Shown here piece after piece: positions 21,706-32,800 of a stretch of DNA of 64,000 nucleotides. Source of the DNA: Anthopleura xanthogrammica (taxonomy: Eukaryota > Cnidaria > Anthozoa > Actiniaria > Actiniidae); assembly GCA_964019055.1 (NCBI GenBank), contig OZ025217.1, positions 11,915,755 to 11,979,754 on the forward strand, given 5' to 3'. Both the position numbers and the translations under genes were made by a program. Positions within the stretch are counted from its first letter, which is position 1; each line of letters begins with the position of its first letter. The notes beneath the pieces are model-generated. The model did no database searches and was not told the origin of the DNA. It worked only from the letters and a program-made list of their open reading frames with translations.

Positions 21706-22274
21706 ACGAAGACTTGGGGTAAAAAAACTTCATTAATAATTCATGTTCGCAAAAACGAGAATAAAAGAAAATTTGTACGAAAATTTGAATTTCATTCAGA
21801 CTCGAAAGAGACAAAAGACAAAAAAGTTTAGTATCGCTACAATGCACCTTAAACATTTAATAAACAAATGAAAAAAATTTAAGCCAACTTTTTTTCACGT
21901 TATCTTCTTTTTTTGGACTTTTTAGCTGCAGCAGTTCTTACTTTAGTCATCTGTGCTAAGCCAGTGTGGCTTGAAAACGTCACTCGTTGTCATGGCAAAT
22001 ACATAAATATGCAAGAAAATATTCCTTGTTTTAATATTATCAAAATTTATTTAAAACTTTTTCGGGGGCACCTTTTCAGTTAGAAGATTTCGAGGAAAAT
22101 AAGAAAAGCTCTCTTATGAACGAGTTCAGAGGCTGAGTTTTTGCGGTCTTCCTCACAGCTGAGGTTCAAACTTCAAAACACTACAGAAAACAGAAAAGTA
22201 TTTGGTGACGATAAAAACATTATATTTGTATCAGAGAGTTGAGAACACAGATGAACTAGCATTATAAGGAAGTT

Positions 22275-25200
22275 ATGAACGCGAGGGGCAACATGGTCAG
22301 GAACATGGCAAATTTCTTGAGGATCATTGCGACTTTTCTCGTAATTCACAATCAGTGCTTTCTTACTGTGGGTAAGTCTTGATGTCTAAACAGCTTGTTA
22401 ATGCTGTTCTGTTTTGGTTCTTTAAGTGTTAGAAAAAAAACAAAAAAATCACAGTGACTGACTTACAGTGACGTTGTGTGTTTTCTATTTCCTAAAGTTT
22501 GGAAACATATTGACAACTACGAAAAAAATTATTTGGCCTAAGGGAGATACTTGAACTCAGTTAACCGTATATTTTGTGCCAAAAATTTAACATTTTTTAC
22601 TTCTTTTTAAAACTCTGAACCTCCAAATATATGAAACAAAAAAAATAAAAAAAACACATAAATCGCAGACAAAACAAGATTTGACTTATTACTCGTCTGT
22701 TTTGAAACAACCCCAAATATTTTTCGAAAATTGTCAGTCTTTGAAATTTGTACGGAAGACATGTCGAACTGCTTCGATTCACTTTAACTCTGTTATTGAA
22801 AAACTTGGTAAGCAGGCTTAAAACGACGTTAAGACATACTAGCTTTGAGAGAATAACATATATACGAAGTCAACGAAGATTATCTTTGGCAACATTTGCC
22901 GCCTATACTTTGTAATATAAAGTATCGCAACTAGAATGAATCTTTATCATGAATTTCCGCCGATCGCTCAGAATATCTCTTCTCTTTCCCAGAAGATGTT
23001 TCTGAAAACCAAAAAAGCTACACATGCCAGTTAAAGATTTCTGGAATAAGTACGTTTTAGAAAAGATTAAGATTTATATAATCAAAGATTTAAGGTCTTC
23101 TAAAAAAATTATTTAGGTTTAAGTTATCTTAGTGAAAAAAATTGGTTTGAGATAAATGTGGCTGGAATCCTCTTATAAATAAAGCTCTTGAAGGAGTTCG
23201 TTATCCAAACGCTTCATGAAATAAGTATAATTCTAAAACTAAAAAACGACACAAAAGTTGAAAATGCTAGTCTTACTTTATACATTTACTAAAACAAAAG
23301 TAATTGCTTGTGATTTTCCAATCAGACGTTCAAAACTTAAGAAGATTCACGGCCTTTAAGAAGATTTTATAACTTTCAAAGCACGAAGCATAATAAAATC
23401 TGTCTTCTTGTTTTATATCATTAGTGTGGTTAATAATTAATAACCTCAAAGGACTAATGCTTTATTTTAGAAAGGTGCTTTTCAATGATTATTCTCTGTT
23501 GTTAAGAAGAAAAAACTTCTTCATAAACAGAATTGAAAATATAACTTTAAAATGAAGGAGGTATCAAGTCCTAGCACATGGTTGAAAGAATAAAAATCAC
23601 AGACACAAAATTATGTACAATGGCTTGATTGAAAACTATACTATTAGGCGTTTACCAAATTGAGCGCGCATAAGAAGGTTCTCGCATTTGGCATAACAAA
23701 TAAACAACAAAGATGATTCTTGCTATAGTAAGTAAGTATAGAGTAAGAAACTTTATTATATGATTATCAATGAAATTCCTATATTTCTTTATTTCAAAAA
23801 CTTGATATTTTCACATGTGAAAATATCATCACTTTTCTTTTTCATTGATAATTATATAATAAACAGAATATTACATGGGCTCTTTGAGATACGAATTTCA
23901 TCTTCTCGTGTAGAAAATCTCTAACTCGTTCGCTGCGCTCACTCGTGAGAGATCTTTTCCACACTCGAAGATAAAATTCGTATCTCCGCGCGCCCATGTA
24001 ATATCCTCTATTTATTTTACGAGGGTAAAATAATATTATTATAATTATCATAAAATATATTATTTTATATTATATTATTTTTTTATCATATAATATTATT
24101 AAAATTATATACGTTATTTTTGTATAAAGGACAGCTTAAATTTAAACTTCTATAGTGAGTTTTCAAGGTTTTACATAAAATTAACATAGTTCAGGACACG
24201 TCCACATTAATTTGTTTTCGAAACGCTGACGATAAACAAAAATGATGAAATATCGTCATGCATCTGCGCATGGGAAAAACAGAAGTGCTGGCGTGAATGA
24301 CATTTTTTTGGCAAAAGCCCGGCTCCATTTTTCGCTTTCCACACTAATACGATAGATCTCCTTTTTAAAATGTCTCGTGACTCGCCACCCTGGTGAGTTT
24401 TTCAAATTCATGCGTTCTCGATAATTCTAGTATGGACGCAAGGCCAAAACGAATCGAAAAGTATGCAGTTTCAAACGAAAACGCACTGGTTTTGGGACGG
24501 GGCCTCAGTTAGGACTTCATCCAGTTGATCTTAGAAAAAATGCAAGCCAATCAGAATTGAGAAAATTTGCAAAACTGAGGTGTCAACTTTAGTCGCCGGA
24601 GACTCGGAAAAGGTTATTTCTTTATTTCATTTTCCCACCCAATATTGAAAATCATAGTAAATTTATACAAAATATCAGAAAAAACTTTCCTGAAAATCTT
24701 AATTTCTCTCAGATATAAGCTTTTATAAGCCAATTTTTGCATGCTTCATGACACCTCAGTTTGAATTTGCAGTAACGTAATTTCTACGTTACTATTTCAG
24801 ATCAGCTGGATAGTCTAGGTCTTGTGAAAAAGCCGGACCTAGAGTAGAAAAACAAGCCTATAGTAGCCGTGGTAGAAAAGTTATAGGACCCCTTTGTAAA
24901 TTAATCGAAAGGCAGGATACAAAAATTTGTCAACAAGTGGTTTTTTTTTAAATTTTCCAGCAATGACAATTTCAGCCAATAATACCGAGCCTGGTTTGTT
25001 GGAATACTTGTTTGCTAATAACAGTGCAGAGGTTCGCCCAGTTCTCAATAACGCGGATCCTGTGGTTGTGCGAATGGGTTTAATGTTGAGACAGATTATT
25101 GACGTGGTGAGTAATTGGTTAATTTGACGCATTCATAAATATTTGATTGGTTTACGTGTTCGTCATTGTCTGTTGTTGCTTTATTGTTGCAGTTAATGGT

Positions 25201-27646
25201 GGTTGTTATTGTAATATTGGTGTTTGCTAATGTTGTTGTTATTGTCATTGCTTTTGTTGATTTTGATCATTATTGGTTGTTGGTTGTTGTTGCGGTTGGA
25301 GTGATGGTGGTCGTCGTTGTTGCTGTTATTGTTTGTAGTTCTTGTTGGTGTTGGTGGTGATGGTGCTTGGTGATGGTTGTCGTTGCTGCAACACTTGCTG
25401 TTGTTGTTGACTGTTCTGTTGTCAAAGTGATTCTCTTAATCAAGAAAGTTATTTCAATTTGCGGTTTCATTAGCACCATTAATAGTACCAAGATAAAGAT
25501 GTACCAAATAAAAACATGCCTATAATTTTTCGTTTGTTTAACAGGATGAAAAGAACCAGATAATCACTACAAATGTTTGGATTCGACTGGTAATGACCAT
25601 TCCTTTATACCTTGACTTACAAACAACTAGCTCTGTGTACATTAACCCATCACACAATATGCTGTGGATCAAATAAGAGTAAGAAACGATACGGCCACGA
25701 ATACGTTGTGGCTGGATGAATCGCACAAAAACCATGGAAATTTTTTTTCAATGTTATACTATATGTTGGGCCATATATTTGTAGCATATGCTAAAGTTTC
25801 TTACTTATATACGATAACCATTCTTATGGGAAGCCATTTCAGTGTTACGGCATGTCGTATCGTGTACCGTGTACGTCATTTCCGGTATGCTTCCCATTCC
25901 CACGAAAGTGATCTACTCATGAATAACATTTTTGTTGTTTTCGATAAAGTACTGGAAAAATCCTCTTCTACAATGGGATCCTGCGAAGTTTGGTGGCATA
26001 AAATCAATCAACGTTGAACCAAGCAAAGTTTGGGTTCCGGATATTCTACTCTATAATGCGTATGTATATCCCTTATCAATATAACTATTATCTGGCGTTT
26101 AGAGTATAGTGGTTTGCTTTTATTTTTTTCCCTAGAGCCTGCGTTCCCCGTGGTCAGCACCGAGGAACGCTAACCATGACGAACGAAGGCTCTAGGAAGG
26201 AGATTGCGAGTAATTTTCCCTGAAATTCCTATGCATATGCGAACATCATGAACTTAGTGAGCCCCCTCGCCGAGCTTTTGCTCTTGGGGCAAACTAGAGA
26301 ATTTATGAGTCTAAAAAAACTTCATGAGCATTAGCATGCTACTTCAGTTAATAATTACCTGGAATTGTGGAGTGCCCTCTGTCAGAAGGGAACGTTCTGA
26401 TTCCGATCCTTCTGTATCGTTTCGACTCTTCTTAGTTATTCGTGTAGCTCCAGCTTTACACACGTGGTTATTTTAGGATTAGGATTAAGTTCAACCTTTT
26501 TGGTTGGAAGCACTTTCTTGTCTATTTTGAGTTTTCACAAAATACCTTGTTTGAAATAGGGCAAGCACTGACCTCAGAGTTGGCAGCATATACAAGAAAA
26601 TCGACACCAAAGTAATCATCAGTAATAAAGGATCCATGGCTTGGCTGGCCCCGGCGATCCTCAAGACCGAATGCAGAGTTGACATTCGAAATTTCCCCTT
26701 CGATGAGCAGACCTGTCCAATGAAGTTTGGCTCGTGGACCCATAATGGCCTCCATATTGACATCCAACCTTACCAAGCGTTTGGAATGGACGTTGAGGAG
26801 TATTCCAAAAATCGTGAATGGCTACTAAGAAGCGCCCAAGGAGAACGAAAAGTCACACAATACAACTGCTGTCCAGAGCCTTATCCAACTCTTACATTTT
26901 ACATCGTTATTCGAAGACGTGCGATGTTTTACGTCTTTAACTTGGTTCTTCCGTGTGGTCTTATTGCACTTTTGTCGTTGTTTTCGTTCTACCTTCCCCC
27001 AAATTCTGGAGAACGAGTGTCGTTTGTAATAACAGTTCTGCTCGCCATGAGCGTGTACATGCTAATGGTGACGGAAAACATGCCTCAGTCATCCGAGATT
27101 CCACTTGTTTCGAAATTCTTCATGGCAGTAATGTGCCAGATATCTCTGTCTCTCGCAGCAACCTGCCTGATTATAAAGTTTTCGAACGCCAAGGAAGCAA
27201 TGCCACAGTTTATTCGGCTTCTTGTTAATAATTGGCTTGCAAGGCTTGTTTTGATAAAACCACTGCTGCCTCCAAAGAGTAGTGCAAATTCTTCGCACCC
27301 AGAGTCCGATGACAATCACAAGGACAAGGACATCACGAATGTTGACCTACCGATCATGGATGCCTTTGAAACAACGTTGGAACATCTCCCGAAAAGGATA
27401 CCACAGACTCCAAAGAAAAACCACGGTACTTTGAACAACAACGAGGATACCATGAACAGAGTTGTCAACGAGTTGAAAGTCCTAACCAATAAAATTCACA
27501 AAGAAGACTTGGAAAAGAAGATCTTGGACGAATGGATTTACGCAGCAGATGTGATGGACCGCTTCTTCATGCTCTTGTTTTCCTTGACTTTGATTATAAC
27601 TTGTATCAGCATATTCGCCTCTTCGCCATATGTTTCCTTAGAATAA
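22275..27646 (+). CDS. Nicotinic acetylcholine receptor, alpha-type subunit
   Basis: Cation-conducting Cys-loop receptor subunit, 494 residues. Exons: 22275-22371, 24961-25106, 25545-25589, 25950-26059, 26560-27646. The 146-, 45- and 110-bp exons are the sizes of the matching vertebrate nAChR exons. Signal peptide about 1-32 (FLRIIATFLVIHNQCFL). Binding-domain motifs: VRMGLMLRQIIDVDEKNQ, TTNVWIRLYWKN, LLQWDPAKFGG, VWVPDILLYN. Cys-loop C171-C185; vicinal pair C236-C237 (YNCCPEPY), the alpha-subunit mark. M1 about 254-276. M2 285-305 (GERVSFVITVLLAMSVYMLM), with Glu before M2 predicting cation selectivity and Leu at 9'. M3 about 319-338, a loop of about 125 residues with an amphipathic helix (LEKKILDEWIYAADVMDRF), M4 near 466-487. 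Alternative starts at residues 7 or 11. All of Cys-loop to stop is one 1087-bp exon. A damaged copy of exon 1 lies at 15041. Confidence 0.95.
22634..24960. other. nAChR intron 1
   Basis: No gene seen. It holds the palindromic MITE at 23867-24004 and AT-rich sequence around 24040-24130. Confidence 0.6.
23867..24004. mobile_element. Palindromic MITE (ATATTACATGG family), copy 1
   Basis: Outer arms atattacatgggc / gcccatgtaatat, inner arms gatacgaatttcatcttc and gaagataaaattcgtatctc, and a short loop with ctcgttcgctgcgctcactc. Second copy at 57267-57398 with different loop sequence. Confidence 0.8.
25166..25420. repeat. GTT/GTG-rich simple sequence
   Basis: Imperfect gttgttattg and ggtggtgatgg runs in intron 2 of the nAChR gene. 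The Val/Ala-rich and Thr/His-rich open frames here are repeat artefacts. Confidence 0.85.
26132..26202. repeat. Short inverted repeat in nAChR intron 4
   Basis: CCTAGAGCCT near 26133 pairs with AGGCTCTAGG near 26189; the loop contains a second short pairing (ggtcagc / gctaacc). A small transposon remnant or hairpin. Confidence 0.5.
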
Positions 27647-29508
27647 CATCTGTCACCTTTTAAAACCGTAATGCCATATATCGATTGCGAAGGTACAGGA
27701 TTGATCTAGCAGAACAGGAGGAGGATGACTGGTAATGAGACTGCTTCGCATGGCATTATGGGACTGAAGTTCAATTCCCCTCAAAAACCCACAAAACATG
27801 AAAAGCTCTGGCTTATCTTGAAAACATCAACGACATTGTAAATTACTTTAAACTCTCTTCAATTCTAGGAGAAATATTAAACGCCAACATTAAGCTGGTT
27901 ATCAAGAGTATCCAGAGCTTGGAAAGAAAGTCACCATTCACAGTAAAGAGACAAATTATAGCATTTATCCGAATGAGAAACGAAGACAAAAACAACAGGA
28001 AGCGCAATTGAGATAAAAGGGGCAGACAAATTAAAATCGGGAAAAAAATTCCCTTTATTGAATCTTTTAAGCCAAAATACAAGAAAACGGATATATCATG
28101 CAGTACAGAACAATCCAAGTTGAAAAATGCAAAAGTACAGTACATTTATTCTTGCGCGCGGCTTTGTTTTCTAATATAATACGCCATTTTAGAATCCGTA
28201 CGATACCATACTGCACTTAATTTTCGTCTGCGAATTTTCTCTCAATTGGGCTCCCTGTGTTAAAACATATAACTAAATGTCCGTTGATTTGCTCGAAGAT
28301 CGTAGTTTCTGCATCGTTTTCTTTTATACTTAAAGCGTATAATATTTAACCATCCAGTAAATGGTAACAAAATGGTGAATTTGGAAATAATTACTTTAAT
28401 TTCTTTTAAGCAATAATTTTTAAGGCATTTCGCATAGAATTTTAGTACATAAAAAGCTAAACAAGATTGTTCTTGGCTGTTGGTTACATATTCAATTGAT
28501 TATTCGACTTTCATTTATTCCTAGCTTCTTTCGTAAAACAGAAATTCTTTCGCCGTTTCTGAAGTTCAACGAAAAAATTGGTAACTACCTCGTGGTGCAA
28601 AGGATTGTGGGTCGAGATTACAAATTCCGCCATCTCGTAACAACTAATTCATACCCACAATCCATTGCACCTTGGGGTCGTTACCAGTCTTTCTTGAAAT
28701 TTGGAAAGGCAATTAAGCATCTTCTTAAATCAAAGCAGTAATATTCTCGATTATGTTACGAAAGGTAATTTTTGACATGTAAAATATGCATCATAATTCA
28801 AAAGCTTGTACGATAATGCATGTTTTAAAAAATCAAATTTAGATAAAAAAATAATTGTTCTCCTGCACGTGCAATACCAGATAATATTACTTTCGTACCT
28901 CCATTCGTTTATATACTAATGTAATTAATTTTAGATCTTCTTATTTAGTGAAAATACTAACTGTACTACAAGCAAAACAAAGTTAGACTACAATCCACAT
29001 CAACGATAATATGAAATTTAAAAAGCAGTTATCAATTCATAGAAAAATATATCAACTTTTACGTAAATACTTTTATTCTGTATCTTGTATTTTATATTAT
29101 AATATTTAATTTATTTTATTCATAAGTTGAAAACGTACGTTAAATTCATTTCAGTTGTTTAATTGCATGAGTTTTAATTTAGTCCCAAAAATAAAATTAT
29201 TCCATATATGTGTACCTAAATTTTAGATACTGTACCCCATCCAAAATTTATATATTGACTTTTTAGGAATTTTTTTTCGCTAGTCAAAGTATTTTTTCTT
29301 TTTTGATTTGATAAGGAAGCATATTTAGAGATGTATTGAAATATAAAATGAATATTTTTGCAATTAGCCTCCAATTTAGTATTTAGTATTGATCTTGAAA
29401 TATGAATATAGTGATAAATAATAATTTGAGAAATTTGGAAAAATATTGATTGTGAAACCATCTAAAATATGTGCCCCTTAGCACAGCCCCGCTCGTAATT
29501 TGATTATG
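27647..29508. other. Intergenic, 3' of nAChR
   Basis: AT-rich, no supported gene. The only structure I see is the palindrome at 28594-28671. An 81-codon frame at 28496-28741 runs through that palindrome and matches nothing. Confidence 0.6.
28594..28671. mobile_element. Small palindromic element
   Basis: ggtgcaaaggattgtgggt pairs with acccacaatccattgcacc (18 of 19 positions) across a 40-bp loop. Confidence 0.55.
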
Positions 29509-29700
29509 TGACGTCATTCCTGATTGTTAACGGTAGCATTAGTGACGTCATCAGTTTTATAATCAATCAAGTGAACCTTATCATAACCCCGATAGTAAGT
29601 GACGTCATCACCTGAGGGGTAAATCCCTATCTGTGACGTCATCATCTAAAGAGCCAATAAAATATGGCCCAGCTGTTTTCCCCTATATAGAACTTTTCAA
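29509..29700 (+). promoter_or_regulatory. Cluster of four CRE-like palindromes with CCAAT and TATA-like motifs
   Basis: TGACGTCA occurs four times: 29509-29516, 29543-29550, 29600-29607 and 29634-29641. Spacing is 34, 57 and 34 bp, so two pairs repeat with a 91-bp period. A ccaat follows near 29654 and ctatatagaac near 29683. This looks like a CREB/ATF-responsive promoter on the plus strand, or an enhancer just past the 3' end of the SLC35A4-like gene. The motifs are seen; function is inference. Confidence 0.55.
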
Positions 29701-29718
29701 CTCCCTGTTAACCCAATA

Positions 29719-29814
29719 ATGGATCTACTCAAGCATATACGTAGGATAAAGAAAGAAATACTGCTCAATAGAATGACAGGGGACATGACCAGGAGAATTT
29801 TTTTGGGAGCATAG
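29719..29814 (+). CDS. Possible 31-residue small ORF after the CRE cluster
   Basis: An ATG at 29719 opens a basic 31-codon frame (begins MDLLKHIRRIKKEILLN) ending TAG at 29812, about 30 bp after the TATA-like motif. It is 20 bp from the convergent stop of the SLC35A4-like gene. No homologue recognised; it may be chance or the start of an unspliced or noncoding transcript. Confidence 0.2.
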   Translation: MDLLKHIRRIKKEILLNRMTGDMTRRIFLGA

Positions 29815-29834
29815 AAGGGTCGGTTCCTGACATA

Positions 29835-32800
29835 CTAATGATGATATAACTTCAAAGCAACAATGACTAGAGCACAAGCAAGTATAAAGTATATGTTAAG
29901 TTGCAAAGAGAATACCAATACCGACAAGGTGGTTGTGACGACCATAGCACATGCGATGATGATGAGTCTTGTTATGTTACTGGCGTGTTTCATAACAGCA
30001 GACATGATCAAGCCATTCATAGCCTTTAAATAAACAAAAACATGATAACATCACTACTAGTACCATGAAAGAATTTACCCCTACCCTACCCCCTAAATAT
30101 TTACCCCTACCCTACCCCCTAAATATTTACCCCTACCCTACCCCCTAAATATTTACCCCTACCCTACCCCCTAAATATTTACCCCTACCCTACCCCCTAA
30201 ATATTTACCCCTACCCTACCCCCTAAATATTTACCCCTACCCTACCCCCTAAATATTTACCCCTACCCTACCCCCTAAATATTTACCCCTACCCTACCCC
30301 CTAAATATTTACCCCTACCCTACCCCCTAAATATTTACCCCTACCCTACCCCCTAAATATTTACCCCTACCCTACCCCCTAAATATTTACCCCTACCCTA
30401 CCCCCTAAATATTTACCCCTACCCTACCCCCTAAATATTTACCCCTACCCTACCCCCTAAATATTTACCCCTACCCTACCCCCTAAATATTTACCCCTAC
30501 CCTACCCCCTAAATATTTACCCCTACCCTACCCCCTAAATATTTACCCCTACCCTACCCCCTAAATATTTACCCCTACCCTACCCCCTAAATATTTACCC
30601 CTACCTTACCCCCTAAATATTTACCCCTACCCTACCCCCTAAATATTTTGACACATGTTCCGATCTGACATGATCTTCATAGATTCACAGACATCAACTG
30701 AACTAATCACTCTGCGTGCAAAATGCTTTGATACTGTACCATCTCAGCTGTGTGTACATTTTTTGCAGCTTTTGAGTACATTTTTTGCAGTCTCACAAAA
30801 AAAAAAAAAACATTTCTGCTTCCTTCAGTCGTTTTTATTTTGTATATATTGCACCACAAACCTGTGTTATAATAATGAGAAAAGTCCATATTGAATATCC
30901 CTTGAAAAAATCACCCAAACCAGAACCAGTCTCTGCAAAATAAGGATTTAATTAGTCAGACATCTGTAATGAATTTTGGTGTACCATATATCTCTTCTCC
31001 TGCCTCTGCTTTTGCCCATCTAAGCAGTCCTTTCCTCCCTTCCCCCTCTCTCCTCCATTCTCGTTCACAATGTCTCTTCATTCCCATTCCCCACTTTCCT
31101 CTTCTCCACTATTATCCCTCCCATCATTCCTCCAACCTTTTCTCACTTCCCATTCCCTCACCTCACTTCAACTCCATATCCCCCATACCTCCTATTATTG
31201 AATCTCAACACCCATTTCCCCCCTCCAGTGACACACCCCTCCCCCCCCCCCCCCCCCACACACACACCACCGCCCACTTCCCTTTAATTTCGATGTCAAG
31301 TCCCCCCCTCCCCCCCCCCCCCCATGGTTCCCACATAACTCCTATTGCAGCACAACATTTAACAAAGGCAGCCCAGGTTGTGCAAACCACACGATTCCCC
31401 ACAAGAAAACACTAGTACTGTATCTGGCTGCAGTGATTTGTGTTGTAATACCACTTACCATGTCTATTGTTTTGGATGCTGTCGTTAGTGTGTTGAATAA
31501 TGAACGCCCAGAAATTGAGAACCACGCCATATGTGTATAACAACGAGTTCTGAAGATGTAGAGAAACCTAAACCATCCAAAATATAAAAGCATTAGACAC
31601 TATGTTTTAGGCATGAACACTCTTTATTTTGATAAGACCTCTGTCCGGCAGACTTGTAACACAAGCATAGCCATGTATCAGCAGAGAACATTTCTTCACC
31701 ACCCTAAATAGTTCTTGGTAACAAAGACTCAAAAGCATTAAAGTGTTTGACTGTTGGTGGATGGCCAGACAAGATGCAAAATTGTTAGCTACCCAAGATC
31801 CAATACCACTGATGTAATTTCCAATCATGAAAAAAATTTAAATCTTGATTTTTTTGGGCAAAATTTCAATATAAAATTACTAGGTATGAAGAATGAGATA
31901 AATATTATAACATAAAAGCTGCAAATTCGGCAAAAACATTTGTTTGCGATCCGGGAGGATCCAGTGAAACCGAAGTCCAGTCCAGTCCAACCATGCACGG
32001 TTCCGGATTTTCCAAAATAAAAAATTGCTTATAATTCGGAATTTAGAAGCATAAATCAAATTTTAGAGGTTGGATATGTTTTTACTATGTAGTAAGATTT
32101 CCCTTACACTTTCAAAAGCCGAAAATTCTAAAATATAATCTTTGATCCAAGATCCTGTCAATCTGATCCAGTCCAATTACATCCCTCTGTCTAAAAGATT
32201 CCGAATTTTCCAAATTAAAAAAATTACTTAAAATGCAGATTTCAGAAACATAAAATATTTTCATAGAGTTCTAACAGCTTTGAACTATAAGTAAAAAATG
32301 ATTGTATGTCCTTAAAATGAAAATTTCATTTTAAGGATGTAAAATCAGGTCAAGTAGTTAATGGCTGCTAAAACTGCTATAAAAATGTTTCATGTTTCTG
32401 AAATCTGTATTTTATATTCATATCTGAATAAACACTCATTAAACCTTGGAATTGGACTGTTGACTAACTCATGTAATATAATTGTAAATATTGAAATATT
32501 GAAATTATTTTTATAGTTGAAAGCTACATTATATTAAGAAATTTCAATCACCTTGAACTGTCGCTTGAGAATATATTCTACAGAACAAAAGGAAAATCAG
32601 TATTAAAAATAGGCTTTAACTTTAAGTATTATCTATTTTTCTATTAATTGGGATTAATAACAAGAAATCCTTCATGATTCTATTAATGACATCACTGACT
32701 CAACTGATGAGGCCGCCACCAAAAAAAATCATTGCTTTACAAAAAAAAAGCAAAATAATGAAAAGTAGATGAAAATATAAAAGACCAAATAATATTATTC

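Larger units (their letters stand above)
16250..22633. repeat. Segmental tandem duplication, unit 2
   Basis: Second copy of the block at 8533-15317; ends inside intron 1 of the nicotinic receptor gene (both copies diverge right after gaacctc...atatatg). It lacks the MITE found at 9201-9334 and keeps an intact receptor exon 1. Confidence 0.95.

Noticed and set aside
28496..28741. 81-codon plus frame
   Set aside because: Runs through the palindrome at 28594-28671 and has no recognisable feature.
30064..30648. CRISPR array or interstitial telomere
   Set aside because: Units are contiguous 26-mers with no spacers, and the genome is eukaryotic. The TAGGG runs are interrupted by AATATTTA-type sequence, so it is a minisatellite rather than telomeric repeat.
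30969..31415. 148-codon Pro/Ser-rich frame
   Set aside because: A CT-rich low-complexity tract with poly-C runs inside an intron of the minus-strand transporter.
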